Shown here in pieces: positions 1-8,637 of a stretch of 30,609 nucleotides of DNA. How positions within the stretch are numbered: the first letter of the stretch is position 1; every line of letters begins with the position of its first letter. The position numbers and the translations under genes are program-made. Under the pieces are notes generated by a model, which saw nothing but the letters and a program-made list of their open reading frames with translations, did no database searches and was not told where the DNA came from. Source of the stretch: Flavobacterium sp. (GTDB lineage: Bacteria > Bacteroidota > Bacteroidia > Flavobacteriales > Flavobacteriaceae); the NCBI GenBank assembly GCA_017984035.1, contig JAGOAF010000012.1, positions 1 through 30,609 on the forward strand, in the 5' to 3' direction.

Positions 1-2
1 AG

Positions 3-404
3 AAAGATATAATCATCCCCGAAGTAGAAAATGTTTTCATGGCAGTCGTTCAAGAATGGAGCGATGAGTTTATGGAAAAAGTGTGGTATGCTTATTTAGT
101 AAACGATTCTGATTTTCAACTAGACGGGGTTATGGTCGTTTCTAAAGCATTTGGCACCATTGACGGAGAGATGAAAAAAACGTCGCTTTTGCGTCATGCA
201 TTTGCAGCAATTCCCGAGGTCTCGGTGGCCAAAATTGAATTGATTGAAAAAAGTGTATTGGCGTTGAATAATGAATTTATGGTGACTTTTTTTATTGGGA
301 ACACCTTGTACGACAAAAAGTTTATTTTCAAAGCCAATTCTATTCAAGAAGCCAATCAAGAAGAAGTGCCAATCCTATTTGTGGATGGCGTAATTGTACG
401 TTAA
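3..404 (+). CDS. Conserved hypothetical protein, cut by the left edge
   Basis: The frame is open to the left edge. Residues before the first internal ATG (position 39) read KDIIIPEVENVF and look like genuine protein, so the true start probably lies only a few bases outside the window. About 133 residues are visible. I see no signal peptide, membrane segment or catalytic motif; it is a small mixed alpha/beta soluble protein ending in a hydrophobic strand (VPILFVDGVIVR). From memory, similar short proteins occur in flavobacteria without a known role. Its stop codon directly abuts the stop codon of the convergent gene on the other strand, with no base between, so any terminator must lie inside a neighbour. 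Reality of the gene is likely; function is unknown. Confidence 0.75.
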   Translation, partial: KDIIIPEVENVFMAVVQEWSDEFMEKVWYAYLVNDSDFQLDGVMVVSKAFGTIDGEMKKTSLLRHAFAAIPEVSVAKIELIEKSVLALNNEFMVTFFIGNTLYDKKFIFKANSIQEANQEEVPILFVDGVIVR

Positions 405-620
405 TTAGTTGCCTTCTCTACGCTTTTTAGCGGTCCAGCTAGAGTAGCCCAATACAAAAACTCCAAAAACAATATACCCTATAGCTCTAAAATAGTAGCT
501 GTTGTCAGCTAATTGGGTAGCTAGTGGCGTTGTCCCTGAAAGGTACCAGGTAGAAAAACCTATCATAAATAGCCCCCAAAAAACGCCTGTTTTAACCTGA
601 TATTTCCATCTTTCACTCAT
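405..620 (-). CDS. Small two-helix membrane protein
   Basis: A 71-residue protein with two hydrophobic segments, about residues 12-30 (VFWGLFMIGFSTWYL) and 44-61 (FRAIGYIVFGVFVLGYSSW). The N-terminus is basic and the tail charged (TAKKRREGN), so both ends are probably cytoplasmic. There is no lipobox or recognisable domain. It lies 11 bp downstream of gpsA on the same strand and is presumably co-transcribed with it. The stop codon abuts that of the convergent left-edge gene. I do not recognise a function. Short, membrane-bound and positionally linked to a phospholipid-precursor enzyme, it could be a membrane accessory factor, but that is only guilt by association. Confidence 0.7.
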   Translation of the reverse strand: MSERWKYQVKTGVFWGLFMIGFSTWYLSGTTPLATQLADNSYYFRAIGYIVFGVFVLGYSSWTAKKRREGN

Positions 621-631
621 AATTGTTGTAT

Positions 632-1627
632 TTAATCCAATTGGTCTGTCAAATTTTTGAATACTTTTTTGGCATTTTTACCTTCGTATAAAACGCTGTA
701 AACAGCATTAATTATCGGAGTGCTGGCGCCATATACTTGATTCAATTGGTAGGCACTTTTAGTAGCATAATACCCTTCGGCTACCATACTCATTTCCATC
801 ATCGCACTTTTTACGGTATAGCCTTTTCCAATCATATTACCGAACATTCTATTTCGAGAAAAAACAGAATACCCAGTAACCAATAAATCGCCTAAATAAG
901 CTGAATCATTGATGTTGCGTTTCATTTTATGTACCTTTTTGATGAATTTTTTCATCTCTCGAATGGCATTACTCATTAATACCGATTGGAAGTTATCACC
1001 ATAACCTAAGCCATGAGCCATTCCTGCCGCAACAGCATAAATGTTTTTCAACATGGCTGCATATTCGGTACCAATGATGTCATCGGTTATTTTAGTTTTG
1101 ATGTAATTACTGGATAAATTGGCAGCTACAAATGCTGCTTTTTCAGCATCTCCACAAGCAATGGTTAGATACGAAAGGCGTTCTAATGCCACTTCCTCTG
1201 CGTGACAAGGACCTGTAATTACGCCAATGTTGTCATAAGGAATATTGTAATTAACATGAAAATGTTCACCCACAATTAAACTCGTTTCAGGAACGATCCC
1301 TTTAATAGCAGAGAAAATAATTTTGTTTTCCAGCGAAGTAGTCAAATTGCCTAATTCGGTTTCCAAAAAAGCGGAAGGAATAGCAAAAATGAGATAATCG
1401 GCATAGGCAACCGCTTCGTTAATATCGTGTGTTAATCGTAATTTATTGGTATCAAATTCTACCGAACTTAAGTAATTCGGATTGTGTTTTTCTGTTTTGA
1501 TATGTTCAATTGCAGCTTCGTTTCGCATGTACCAAGCAATCTCTGGGACATTAGCGCACAGCATTTTAGCAATGGCGGTAGCCCAACTACCTCCACCAAT
1601 AACTGCAAATTTTAAATTTTCGGCCAT
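632..1627 (-). CDS. gpsA: NAD(P)-dependent glycerol-3-phosphate dehydrogenase
   Basis: GpsA reduces dihydroxyacetone phosphate to sn-glycerol 3-phosphate, the backbone for membrane phospholipids, in the cytoplasm. The N-terminus holds the Rossmann dinucleotide-binding loop IGGGSWATA (residues 10-18), a small variant of the usual GAGSWGTA with Ala in place of the last Gly. The central signature GTEYAAMLKNIYAVAAGMAHG contains the family's substrate-binding and catalytic lysine, and the C-terminal half is the helical dehydrogenase domain. At 331 residues the protein is of usual length. A small membrane-protein gene follows 11 bp downstream. A good promoter lies just upstream (TAnnTTTG match at 1647-1654), so the two genes probably form their own transcription unit. 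Confidence 0.96.
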   Translation of the reverse strand: MAENLKFAVIGGGSWATAIAKMLCANVPEIAWYMRNEAAIEHIKTEKHNPNYLSSVEFDTNKLRLTHDINEAVAYADYLIFAIPSAFLETELGNLTTSLENKIIFSAIKGIVPETSLIVGEHFHVNYNIPYDNIGVITGPCHAEEVALERLSYLTIACGDAEKAAFVAANLSSNYIKTKITDDIIGTEYAAMLKNIYAVAAGMAHGLGYGDNFQSVLMSNAIREMKKFIKKVHKMKRNINDSAYLGDLLVTGYSVFSRNRMFGNMIGKGYTVKSAMMEMSMVAEGYYATKSAYQLNQVYGASTPIINAVYSVLYEGKNAKKVFKNLTDQLD

Positions 1628-1646
1628 TTTGTATTTTGGATTTAAT

Positions 1647-1678
1647 CAAAAGTAGGTAAAAAAAATAAAAAACCACAA
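1647..1678 (-). promoter_or_regulatory. Bacteroidota-type promoter of gpsA
   Basis: On the minus strand there is TTG (1676-1678), a 21-bp spacer and TACTTTTG (1647-1654), an exact match to TAnnTTTG. The -7 element ends 19 bp before the gpsA start codon, leaving a short leader. Confidence 0.6.
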
Positions 1679-1856
1679 TTTATTCCTTTTGGCATACTCA
1701 GGATTTGCAGGCTTTAGCGAAAAAAAATTAAATTCCCATTACTTTTTTTACCTCAATACACAATAAAAAAATACTCTCTTACGTTGTAAACTATTATTAA
1801 TGAAGTTTTTATAGTTACAATGCATTTTGAGTTAGTTAGTTTTGTTTTTGTATTTT

Positions 1857-1894
1857 AAAAAGGCGTCCCACCAAAGTAAGTAGAACGCCTTTTT
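1857..1894 (-). terminator. Rho-independent terminator of the yqhD gene
   Basis: AGGCGT (1861-1866) and ACGCCT (1885-1890) form the stem around an 18-base loop. Flanking A and T runs extend it on both sides. On the minus strand it follows the reductase stop codon by about 10 bases. Confidence 0.75.
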
Positions 1895-1904
1895 TTATTT
1901 CAAA

Positions 1905-3068
1905 CTAATAACTTAATTCTACTATTTCGCGTAGTTTGTCCAAAGTAATGTTTTGTTTTTCTCCTAATGCTTTCCAACCTCTTTCTTCAAATCGATTGAC
2001 GATAAAATCAGCGGTATTTTCAATGTTAGACGCATTTTCAGATATCTTGGTTTTCATTCCCATCGTATGATAAAATGCTAGGGTTGCAGCAATGGCTTGA
2101 CGTGCAATTTCTTCGTCGGTTCCAGTCAATTGAAACACTCGTTTTCCGTATTGTGCTAGTTTTTCTTTTTTGGTTTCAAATAAAACATGGTATAGGTTTG
2201 GACCAATAATAGCTAAAGTTCTAGCGTGATCTATATTATACAAAGCTGTTAATTCATGTCCAATCATATGAGTTGCCCAATCTGAAGGAACTCCTTTTTG
2301 AATCAATCCGTTCAATGCCATGGTACAACTCCACATAAAGTTAGAAGCCAAGGTATAATCAGTTGGGTTTTCAACCACTTTTGGACCAACCTCAATTAGG
2401 GTTTGTAATATACTTTCAGCAATTCGATCTTGTAAATAGCCTTCGTGTGGGTAAGTTATATATTGTTCCAATACGTGAACATAGGCATCAATGACCCCAT
2501 TTTGCAATTGTCTTTTTGGTAATGAAGCAATGACCGTAGGGTCACAAATTGAAAATTTTGGAAACATAGCCGAACCACCAAAATCACGTTTTTCTTGAGT
2601 GGCTTTAATTGAAACTACAGAACCTGAATTCATTTCGCTTCCAGTGGCAGGCAAGGTTAAAACAGTACCAAAAGGCACCACGTCAGCCCCTTCCTTAAAG
2701 ATGATTCTTTTGTGTAGAATGTCGATCGGATCACCTTCAAATTTGGCAGCAGCCGAAATGAATTTTACGCCGTCGATCACACTTCCACCACCAACAGCTA
2801 AAATAAAATCTATTTTTTGTTCGCGAATGATTTCTACCGCTTTCATCAAAGTTTCGAAATACGGATTGGCTTCTATACCACCAAATTCTACTACATTAAA
2901 ACCTTCAAGCGCTTTTTTTACTTGGTCATAAATCCCATTCTTAAAAATACTACCACCGCCATAAGCGACTAATATTTTGGATTCTTTTGGAATTAAAGCA
3001 CTTAATTTTTCTATTTCTCCTTTTCCAAAAATTAATTTGACAGGATTGTATAATTCAAAATTCAACAT
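1905..3068 (-). CDS. yqhD: YqhD-type NADPH-dependent aldehyde reductase (iron-containing alcohol dehydrogenase family)
   Basis: Family-III metal-dependent alcohol dehydrogenase, 387 residues, the same length as E. coli YqhD and collinear with it. The coenzyme-binding glycine motifs GGGS at 37-40 and 93-96 are present. The four metal ligands known in YqhD are conserved at the same numbers: D194, H198, H267 and H281. The enzyme is expected to reduce short-chain and lipid-peroxidation-derived aldehydes with NADPH, a detoxifying role, in the cytoplasm. It appears monocistronic: its own terminator lies about 10 bases downstream, and 72 bp separate it from nadD. A weak -7 match (TATCTTTA on the minus strand, 3085-3092) lies upstream without a well-spaced -33 TTG. 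A butanol dehydrogenase name is also possible, but the YqhD match is stronger. Confidence 0.92.
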   Translation of the reverse strand: MLNFELYNPVKLIFGKGEIEKLSALIPKESKILVAYGGGSIFKNGIYDQVKKALEGFNVVEFGGIEANPYFETLMKAVEIIREQKIDFILAVGGGSVIDGVKFISAAAKFEGDPIDILHKRIIFKEGADVVPFGTVLTLPATGSEMNSGSVVSIKATQEKRDFGGSAMFPKFSICDPTVIASLPKRQLQNGVIDAYVHVLEQYITYPHEGYLQDRIAESILQTLIEVGPKVVENPTDYTLASNFMWSCTMALNGLIQKGVPSDWATHMIGHELTALYNIDHARTLAIIGPNLYHVLFETKKEKLAQYGKRVFQLTGTDEEIARQAIAATLAFYHTMGMKTKISENASNIENTADFIVNRFEERGWKALGEKQNITLDKLREIVELSY

Positions 3069-3140
3069 GAGTATAAGTTTTAATTAAAGATACGCTATAA
3101 GTAAGAAGTTCTGTAGTGAACAACTGTTAATAGTGTTGGT

Positions 3141-3731
3141 TTATTTTTTGTAAAAATTATTATGGTCTATGTATTCCCAAACCTTTGAAGGCAATAAAGG
3201 CAGTACATTTTTCCCTTTTTTGACATTTTCCCTAATTGAAGTGGAAGAGATTTCTACGATAGGAGCGTCAATCAGATGAATTTTCGGATGATTTTCGGAA
3301 ACACTATTTTCAGTGGCATCAGCTGTAGTTGCTACTCTTGGATAGACATAAATATCGTGATGCGCCAAAATAGCTTCGTAATTTTTCCATTTGTGGAAGG
3401 ATCTTAAATTATCTTCACCCATAATTAAAGAGAACGTATGTTCAGGGAATTTTTCTTCCAAATGAACCAACGTATTTACCGTATAATTGGGTTGTGAAAG
3501 TTTGAACTCTATATCCGAAGGCTTGATTTTTGGAAAATCTTCGGTTGCCAAAAACACCATTTCTAATCGGTGATGGTCAGCGAGTAGGGTACTTTTCTTT
3601 TTCAACGGATTGTGAGGCGTTACCACCATCCAAACCTGGTCTAAATCGGCGTGCTCCGCCATGTGGTTGGCAATAATTAAATGCCCCACATGAATAGGAT
3701 TGAACGTTCCAAAATAGAGGCCTATTTTCAT
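3141..3731 (-). CDS. nadD: Nicotinate-nucleotide adenylyltransferase
   Basis: NadD transfers AMP from ATP to nicotinate mononucleotide, giving deamido-NAD, a required step of NAD synthesis. The nucleotidyltransferase fold signature GTFNPIHVGH is at residues 8-17, with the HxxH pair H14/H17, and the C-terminal ISSTSIRE motif that binds ATP phosphates is intact. Length 196 residues is typical. It is the last gene of a yicC-gmk-nadD operon, 14 bp after gmk. The order is widely conserved in Bacteroidota. An in-frame insertion-like stretch around ATTADATENSVSE precedes the C-terminal motif and looks like a variable loop. Confidence 0.96.
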   Translation of the reverse strand: MKIGLYFGTFNPIHVGHLIIANHMAEHADLDQVWMVVTPHNPLKKKSTLLADHHRLEMVFLATEDFPKIKPSDIEFKLSQPNYTVNTLVHLEEKFPEHTFSLIMGEDNLRSFHKWKNYEAILAHHDIYVYPRVATTADATENSVSENHPKIHLIDAPIVEISSTSIRENVKKGKNVLPLLPSKVWEYIDHNNFYKK

Positions 3732-3745
3732 AGATTTTGTAATTA

Positions 3746-4315
3746 CTATTTAGAAATAAATGCTTTCACTAATTGGTTTGCTTCGTCTAAGGCGACTGCT
3801 AAATCGTAGTTTTTAATCACCACATCAAATTGCGGAGCTGTAGCTAATTCTACGTGAGCTTTTGCAATGCGCATATTGATTTTCTCATCGCTTTCGGTAG
3901 AGCGTTCTTTTAGCCTGCGTTTCAATTCATCCACACTTGGCGGTTTCACAAAAACAGCTAAAGTTTCTTCTGGAAATTTAGATTTGATTCGTAATCCACC
4001 TGCTACATCTATATCAAAAATCACATTTTTTCCTTTGGCCCAAATGCGTTCTACTTCGCTTTTTAAAGTTCCGTAAAAGTTATCGCGGTACACTTCTTCC
4101 CATTCCACAAAATCTTCGTTTTTGATATGCTGTTTGAATTGGTCTAACGACATAAAATAATAGTCTTTCCCATTCACTTCTTCGCCACGGGCCTCGCGAG
4201 TTGCTGCTGAAATGGAGAATTCCAAATTCAAATCCTCTTGCTTTAATAAATGCCTAACTATGGTCGTTTTTCCAGAACCTGATGGCGCTGAGAATACAAT
4301 TAATTTCCCTTTCAT
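3746..4315 (-). CDS. gmk: Guanylate kinase
   Basis: Gmk phosphorylates GMP to GDP with ATP, supplying GTP and dGTP and, indirectly, recycling of signalling nucleotides. The P-loop APSGSGKTT is at residues 10-18. The GMP-binding region (SISAATREARGEEVNGKDYYF, starting near residue 34) and the lid region with LKRRLKERSTES follow in the expected order. Length 189 is usual for a bacterial enzyme. It sits between yicC (15 bp upstream) and nadD (14 bp downstream) on the same strand, so it is co-transcribed with them. Confidence 0.97.
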   Translation of the reverse strand: MKGKLIVFSAPSGSGKTTIVRHLLKQEDLNLEFSISAATREARGEEVNGKDYYFMSLDQFKQHIKNEDFVEWEEVYRDNFYGTLKSEVERIWAKGKNVIFDIDVAGGLRIKSKFPEETLAVFVKPPSVDELKRRLKERSTESDEKINMRIAKAHVELATAPQFDVVIKNYDLAVALDEANQLVKAFISK

Positions 4316-4330
4316 ATCATTCTAAATTAC

Positions 4331-5191
4331 TTAAAGAACATTCAATACTTGTTCCTTAATTTTTTCCAATTCGTCTTTCATTTGAACGACTAATTTTTGC
4401 ATTTGTGCGTGATTCGATTTAGACCCCATGGTGTTGATTTCTCTTCCCATTTCTTGAGTAATAAAACCTAATTTTCTACCATTGGCCTCCGTACCTTTAA
4501 TTGTTTCCAAGAAATAATCCAGGTGGTTCGTCAAACGCACTTTTTCTTCGGTGATATCTAATTTTTCTAGATAATAAATCAATTCTTGTTCAAATCGGTT
4601 TTCATCAACTGCCACCTTTAACTCTGTAATGGCATTGTGCAAACGATCTTTGATAGTTTGAACGCGTTCATGGTCTAAAGCCAAAGCTTCGTTCATGTAT
4701 TGGCGAATATTAGCAATGCGCAATTGAAATTCTTTTTCAAGCGATTGTCCTTCGTCCCTTCTAAATGTCAAAATATTTTGTAGGGCTTCGGTAATAGCAG
4801 TTTCAATTTGAGCCCAATCATTTTCATCAATTTCTTCACGTTCTGTTTTCATCGTATCGGGCATACGAATCGCCATTTTCATTAATTCCACTTCATCAGC
4901 TTCGGCATAAACGGCTCTTAATTGTTCCATATAGGCTTTTACGATCGGCACATTGACTTTAGTCGAAGTTTGTTCGGCAGTACTTTCGATGAAAATCGAA
5001 AAATCTACTTTTCCTCTTTCCAGTTGTAGTGCAATTTGGTTGCGTAAACCCAATTCCATTTCGCGGTAAAGCGAAGGCATTCGCACATTTAAATCGAGTC
5101 CTTTACTATTTAAAGATTTTACTTCTACCGTGATTTTTTTGGTTGGTAATTGCAAAGTGGCTTTACCAAAACCAGTCATTGATTGTATCAT
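4331..5191 (-). CDS. yicC: YicC-family endoribonuclease
   Basis: YicC-family protein of 286 residues. The N-terminal signature MIQSMTGFGKATL and the C-terminal block with KGTEANGRKLGFITQEMGREINTMGSK are those of the YicC N domain and DUF1732. Members have been shown to be endoribonucleases; in E. coli YicC is linked to degradation of the small RNA RyhB, but no RyhB is expected here, so the natural target is unknown. Conserved acidic and His residues of the DUF1732 part are visible (E in TEANGRK, H in SNHAQ). It is the first gene of the yicC-gmk-nadD operon and has a TAnnTTTG promoter element 21 bp upstream of its ATG. Confidence 0.93.
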   Translation of the reverse strand: MIQSMTGFGKATLQLPTKKITVEVKSLNSKGLDLNVRMPSLYREMELGLRNQIALQLERGKVDFSIFIESTAEQTSTKVNVPIVKAYMEQLRAVYAEADEVELMKMAIRMPDTMKTEREEIDENDWAQIETAITEALQNILTFRRDEGQSLEKEFQLRIANIRQYMNEALALDHERVQTIKDRLHNAITELKVAVDENRFEQELIYYLEKLDITEEKVRLTNHLDYFLETIKGTEANGRKLGFITQEMGREINTMGSKSNHAQMQKLVVQMKDELEKIKEQVLNVL

Positions 5192-5212
5192 ATATGAATT
5201 GTGTAATAGCTA

Positions 5213-5220
5213 CAAATGTA
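5213..5220 (-). promoter_or_regulatory. -7 promoter element of yicC-gmk-nadD
   Basis: The minus strand reads TACATTTG, an exact TAnnTTTG match, 21 bp before the yicC start. No well-spaced TTG is seen upstream, so this is a half-supported promoter. Confidence 0.4.
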
Positions 5221-5228
5221 TTGAAATT

Positions 5229-6128
5229 TTAGGATTTCTTTAGTGTCACCAGATAAACCCCACTAAAAATTAGAGCTGACGATAGCAATTTAACCCCATT
5301 CAACTCGTCTTTTCCTAAACTGATTGCGAAAATGGTCGCAAATAAAGGTTGTAAATATATAAATACGGCTACGGTGTTAGGACTCAATTCTTTCATGGAG
5401 AGTAAATTCAACAAGTAGTTGATGAAGGTGGAAAAGAAAATAACAAAGCCAATTTTCCAGAAGATACTATCGGGTACAATAGCCCAATCTACTGTTTGAA
5501 AAACGCCCCAACCAAAAGGCAATACCATAAAAAACCCAGCCAAATAGACCCATTTTACAAAAGTAAAGGCGTTGTAAGTGTGCATTAATTTTTTGACAAT
5601 GATGAGGTAAAATCCATACGAAATTGCGTTGATTAAGACTAATAAATTACCTAAACCGGCATTGGTAGCACTTCCAACAGATTTGCCATATAAAATAAGA
5701 AAAGTAGTGCCAATTAATCCTAGTAGGAGTCCTGTAATCATTCGTTTTCGCATGCGTTCTTTTAAGATAATCGCCGAAAGTACCAAAACAATCATTGGGG
5801 TAGACACCATAATTACCGCTGCACTAATAGGAGAAGTTAGGCTTAATCCCTTAAAAAAACATAGCATATTAACGGCTATTCCAAAGAAGGCGGCTGCGAT
5901 AATTCTTGGAAAATCGGAACGGCTAATTTTTTCGGAAGGCAGTTTGCCGTTCAGCTTCATGAACACCCAAACTAACCAAAACAATAGGGTCGCACCACCC
6001 ACTCGCAATACAATAAATCCGTAGGCGTCAAGATAGTTTGGCATGACATCTTTGGCAATGGTAAAAGTCATTCCGTAAATAATGGAAACTAAAGTAGCGG
6101 CTAGTAAAGCAAGATTTCGTTTTGTCAT
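5229..6128 (-). CDS. EamA/DMT-family membrane transporter
   Basis: A 299-residue integral membrane protein with about ten hydrophobic helices in two homologous halves, the layout of drug/metabolite transporters of the EamA family. Helix 1 starts at residue 7 (LALLAATLVSIIYGMTFTIAK). The second half begins near residue 155 (GLGNLLVLINAISYGFYLIIVKK), and the conserved ELSPNTVAVFIYLQPLFA segment is present near the end. Such proteins export small metabolites or amino acids across the inner membrane, but the substrate cannot be told from sequence. The start codon overlaps the stop codon of the upstream ArsC-like gene as TAATG, which implies translational coupling. Confidence 0.9.
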   Translation of the reverse strand: MTKRNLALLAATLVSIIYGMTFTIAKDVMPNYLDAYGFIVLRVGGATLLFWLVWVFMKLNGKLPSEKISRSDFPRIIAAAFFGIAVNMLCFFKGLSLTSPISAAVIMVSTPMIVLVLSAIILKERMRKRMITGLLLGLIGTTFLILYGKSVGSATNAGLGNLLVLINAISYGFYLIIVKKLMHTYNAFTFVKWVYLAGFFMVLPFGWGVFQTVDWAIVPDSIFWKIGFVIFFSTFINYLLNLLSMKELSPNTVAVFIYLQPLFATIFAISLGKDELNGVKLLSSALIFSGVYLVTLKKS

Positions 6129-6478
6129 TAGCTCAATGCTTTATGAACTTGAAGTATGTTTTGTTGGCTGTTGCCAATATAGATCGCACCGTTAATTATA
6201 AAAACGGGACGACTTAGAAAAGTATAATGTTCTAAGATGTATTTTTTGAAATCGGCTTCAGTCAGTGCTTTGTCTTTTAATCCTAAGGACTTGTACAATT
6301 GTGCTTTTTTGCTAAAAAGCGCTTCGTAACTTCCCGAAAGTTGATGCATTTCGTCTAATTGTTCTTCAGTAATTGGATCTTGCTTAATGTCCTGAAAAAC
6401 TAAATTATGTCCTTGTGGCAAGGCTTTGATGATTTTTCGACAACTGTCGCAAGAAGCGAGGTAGTATATTTTGTTCAT
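6128..6478 (-). CDS. ArsC/Spx-family thioredoxin-fold protein
   Basis: A 116-residue protein with the thioredoxin-like fold of the ArsC family. It starts with a short strand and a CDSC redox motif (C10, C13), followed by ITEEQLDEMHQLSG and the conserved SRPVFIINGAIYIG segment (cis-proline R-P region). The family includes glutaredoxin-coupled arsenate reductases and the Spx/YffB regulators and orphans. There is no arsR, arsB or other arsenic gene nearby, so a general thiol-redox role is as likely as arsenate reduction. It is the first gene of a coupled pair with an EamA transporter (TAATG overlap) and is divergent from the DinB-like gene, with an 87-bp shared upstream region. Confidence 0.85.
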   Translation of the reverse strand: MNKIYYLASCDSCRKIIKALPQGHNLVFQDIKQDPITEEQLDEMHQLSGSYEALFSKKAQLYKSLGLKDKALTEADFKKYILEHYTFLSRPVFIINGAIYIGNSQQNILQVHKALS

Positions 6479-6565
6479 TTTGAAACGAGATTACTTTTTT
6501 GCAAAGAAAATCCATTTGAAACTTAAAATGTTTATTTTTAGCAAAATTTTCAAATCAAATACCCA

Positions 6566-7021
6566 ATGGAACAGACATTCGAATTGAACAGAACGAGCCG
6601 AAAATTAATCGCCCCTTTTCTAGAGGACTTTAGCTTGGAACAACTCAATACAATTCCGAAAGGATTTTCTAACACTTTATTTTGGAACGTTGCCCACGTT
6701 GTAGTGACACAACAGTTGTTAATTTACAAACTTTCAGGTTTGAATATGTTGGTTTCAGATGAATTGGTGGACAAATACAAAAAAGGCTCTAAGCCAGAAC
6801 AACCCGCGACACAAGCAGAAGTGGATGAAATGAAAGGGTTGCTGTTTGATTTAATAGACCAAACACAAGCCGATTACGGAAGTGGTTTATTTACCCAATT
6901 TACAGAATATCCTACCTCAAGTGGCTTTGTTTTAAAAAATGTCAAACACGCCATAGCGTACAATAATTTTCACGAGGGACTTCATTTGGGAATTTGCATG
7001 AGTTTGGCAAAATTGCTTTAA
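6566..7021 (+). CDS. DinB-like (DinB/YfiT superfamily) putative metalloenzyme
   Basis: A 151-residue four-helix-bundle protein of the DinB superfamily. The expected metal-binding histidines are visible: H44 in the second helix (FWNVAHVV) and H136/H140 in the last helix (FHEGLHLGI). Members bind Ni, Zn or Fe and include thiol-dependent transferases (bacillithiol and mycothiol types), though many remain uncharacterised; the name DinB comes from a damage-inducible Bacillus gene. It is transcribed alone, divergently from the ArsC-like gene. No SOS-box-like site could be recognised upstream. Family assignment is good; the reaction is unknown. Confidence 0.85.
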   Translation: MEQTFELNRTSRKLIAPFLEDFSLEQLNTIPKGFSNTLFWNVAHVVVTQQLLIYKLSGLNMLVSDELVDKYKKGSKPEQPATQAEVDEMKGLLFDLIDQTQADYGSGLFTQFTEYPTSSGFVLKNVKHAIAYNNFHEGLHLGICMSLAKLL

Positions 7022-7186
7022 TTACTACTACAATAAACCAATTATTTTTTTGCAATTATTGCGAAAACTATATCGTTTTCGTAAATTTTATTATTGGTAA
7101 TGCAAATTTCTTTAAAATAGCTTGTTAAAACAATAATTCTTCAAAAAAACTCAAAAAATAACACTGAAATATTCTTTGTTTACAAC

Positions 7187-7194
7187 TATCTTTG
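7187..7194 (+). promoter_or_regulatory. -7 promoter element of gdhA
   Basis: TATCTTTG is an exact TAnnTTTG match 77 bp before the gdhA start. The triplet 20 bp upstream is CTG rather than TTG. The rest of the 250-bp gap holds only AT-rich sequence. Confidence 0.5.
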
Positions 7195-7271
7195 TTTGAG
7201 TTACGAAATCGATTTCTTTAAAAGTTTGTAACTTAAAATCAATTGTATTGACCTAAATAGCGTCCTTAAAC

Positions 7272-8615
7272 ATGGAAGAAAAAATAAATCAATTTATGGC
7301 TTTGGTAGAAGCCAAAAATCCAAATGAACCCGAATTCATTCAAGCGGTTAGAGAATTTGCCGAAACCGTAATTCCTTTTATATCTGAGCGAAAAAAATAC
7401 GATGGAAAAAACATCTTACTTCGTATTGCCGAGCCAGAGCGTTCGATCATTTTCAGAGTACCTTGGGTAGATGATAAAGGAGAAATTATTGTAAACCGTG
7501 GTTTCCGAATCCAAATGAACTCGGCTATTGGTCCTTACAAAGGCGGTATTCGTTTCCATCATACTGTGAACTTATCGGTATTGAAGTTTTTAGCTTTCGA
7601 ACAAGTATTCAAAAATAGTTTAACTACACTACCAATGGGTGGTGGAAAAGGAGGTTCTGATTTTGATCCAGAAGGGAAATCAGATGGCGAAATCATGCGT
7701 TTTTGTCAATCTTTTATGACGGAATTATGCCGCCACATTGGACCCGATTTAGATGTTCCTGCTGGAGATATTGGTGTAGGAGCTAGAGAAATCGGTTACT
7801 TATTCGGACAATACAAACGTATTCGCAATGAATTTACAGGTGTATTGACCGGAAAAGGATTGGCTTACGGAGGTTCGTTAATTCGTCCAGAAGCCACAGG
7901 ATACGGCGTAGTTTATTTTACAGAGCAAATGTTGCGTTCTATCGGACATGAAATAAAAGGGAAAACGGTTGCGATTTCAGGTTTTGGAAACGTAGCTTGG
8001 GGTGTTGCTTTAAAAGTGAACGAACTAGGTGGGAAAGTGGTGACCATTTCAGGACCTGATGGATATATTTATGATCAAGACGGAATTTCTGGCGAAAAAA
8101 TTGACTTCATGTTAGAGTTAAGAGCGCGCGGCGATAACAAAGCGGAAGCCTACTTAGAGCAATATCCAAATGCCGTTTTCCACAAAGGGAAAAGTCCTTG
8201 GGAAGCCAAAGTAGATATTGCGATTCCATGTGCGACTCAAAACGAGTTGAATGAGCAAGATGCTAAAAATTTAATTGCTAATGGTGTGATTTGTGTAACG
8301 GAAGCAGCGAATATGCCATGTACTTTAGAAGCAATCAAACTGTTTTTAGAAAACAAAGTGCTTTTTGCTCCAGGTAAAGCTGCTAATGCGGGTGGAGTGG
8401 CTGCCTCTGGTTTAGAAATGACCCAAAACTCAATTCGTTTGAATTGGACGAGTGAGGAAGTGGATGCACGATTAAAAGACATCATGGTGGGAATCCACAA
8501 TCAATGTAAAAAATACGGTGCAGAGGAAGATGGCTATGTTAACTATGTAAAAGGAGCTAATATAGCCGGATTTGTTAAAGTAGCTGATGCTATGCTGGCA
8601 CAAGGGGTAGTATAA
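7272..8615 (+). CDS. gdhA: NADP-type glutamate dehydrogenase
   Basis: GdhA catalyses reversible reductive amination of 2-oxoglutarate by ammonium to give glutamate, a main entry of nitrogen into metabolism. Length 447 equals that of the hexameric E. coli enzyme. The active-site block PMGGGKGGSDFDP is at residues 121-133 with the catalytic lysine near K126. Upstream, the substrate-binding region GPYKGGIRFHHTVN is intact, and the Rossmann loop GFGNVAWG follows near residue 240. The sequence is most like the small hexameric bacterial family, usually NADP(H)-specific, but cofactor choice is inferred. It has its own promoter and a strong terminator immediately downstream. Confidence 0.97.
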   Translation: MEEKINQFMALVEAKNPNEPEFIQAVREFAETVIPFISERKKYDGKNILLRIAEPERSIIFRVPWVDDKGEIIVNRGFRIQMNSAIGPYKGGIRFHHTVNLSVLKFLAFEQVFKNSLTTLPMGGGKGGSDFDPEGKSDGEIMRFCQSFMTELCRHIGPDLDVPAGDIGVGAREIGYLFGQYKRIRNEFTGVLTGKGLAYGGSLIRPEATGYGVVYFTEQMLRSIGHEIKGKTVAISGFGNVAWGVALKVNELGGKVVTISGPDGYIYDQDGISGEKIDFMLELRARGDNKAEAYLEQYPNAVFHKGKSPWEAKVDIAIPCATQNELNEQDAKNLIANGVICVTEAANMPCTLEAIKLFLENKVLFAPGKAANAGGVAASGLEMTQNSIRLNWTSEEVDARLKDIMVGIHNQCKKYGAEEDGYVNYVKGANIAGFVKVADAMLAQGVV

Positions 8616-8637
8616 AAGACTATTAATTCAAATGTTT

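Noticed and set aside
1675..1856. Small gene or RNA between gpsA and the yqhD terminator
   Set aside because: The sequence is AT-rich with no sizeable frame, stem or promoter that stands out beyond the gpsA promoter and the terminator.
5629..6024. Plus-strand open frame opposite the EamA transporter
   Set aside because: It is a shadow of a ten-helix protein gene with no start context or homology I recognise.
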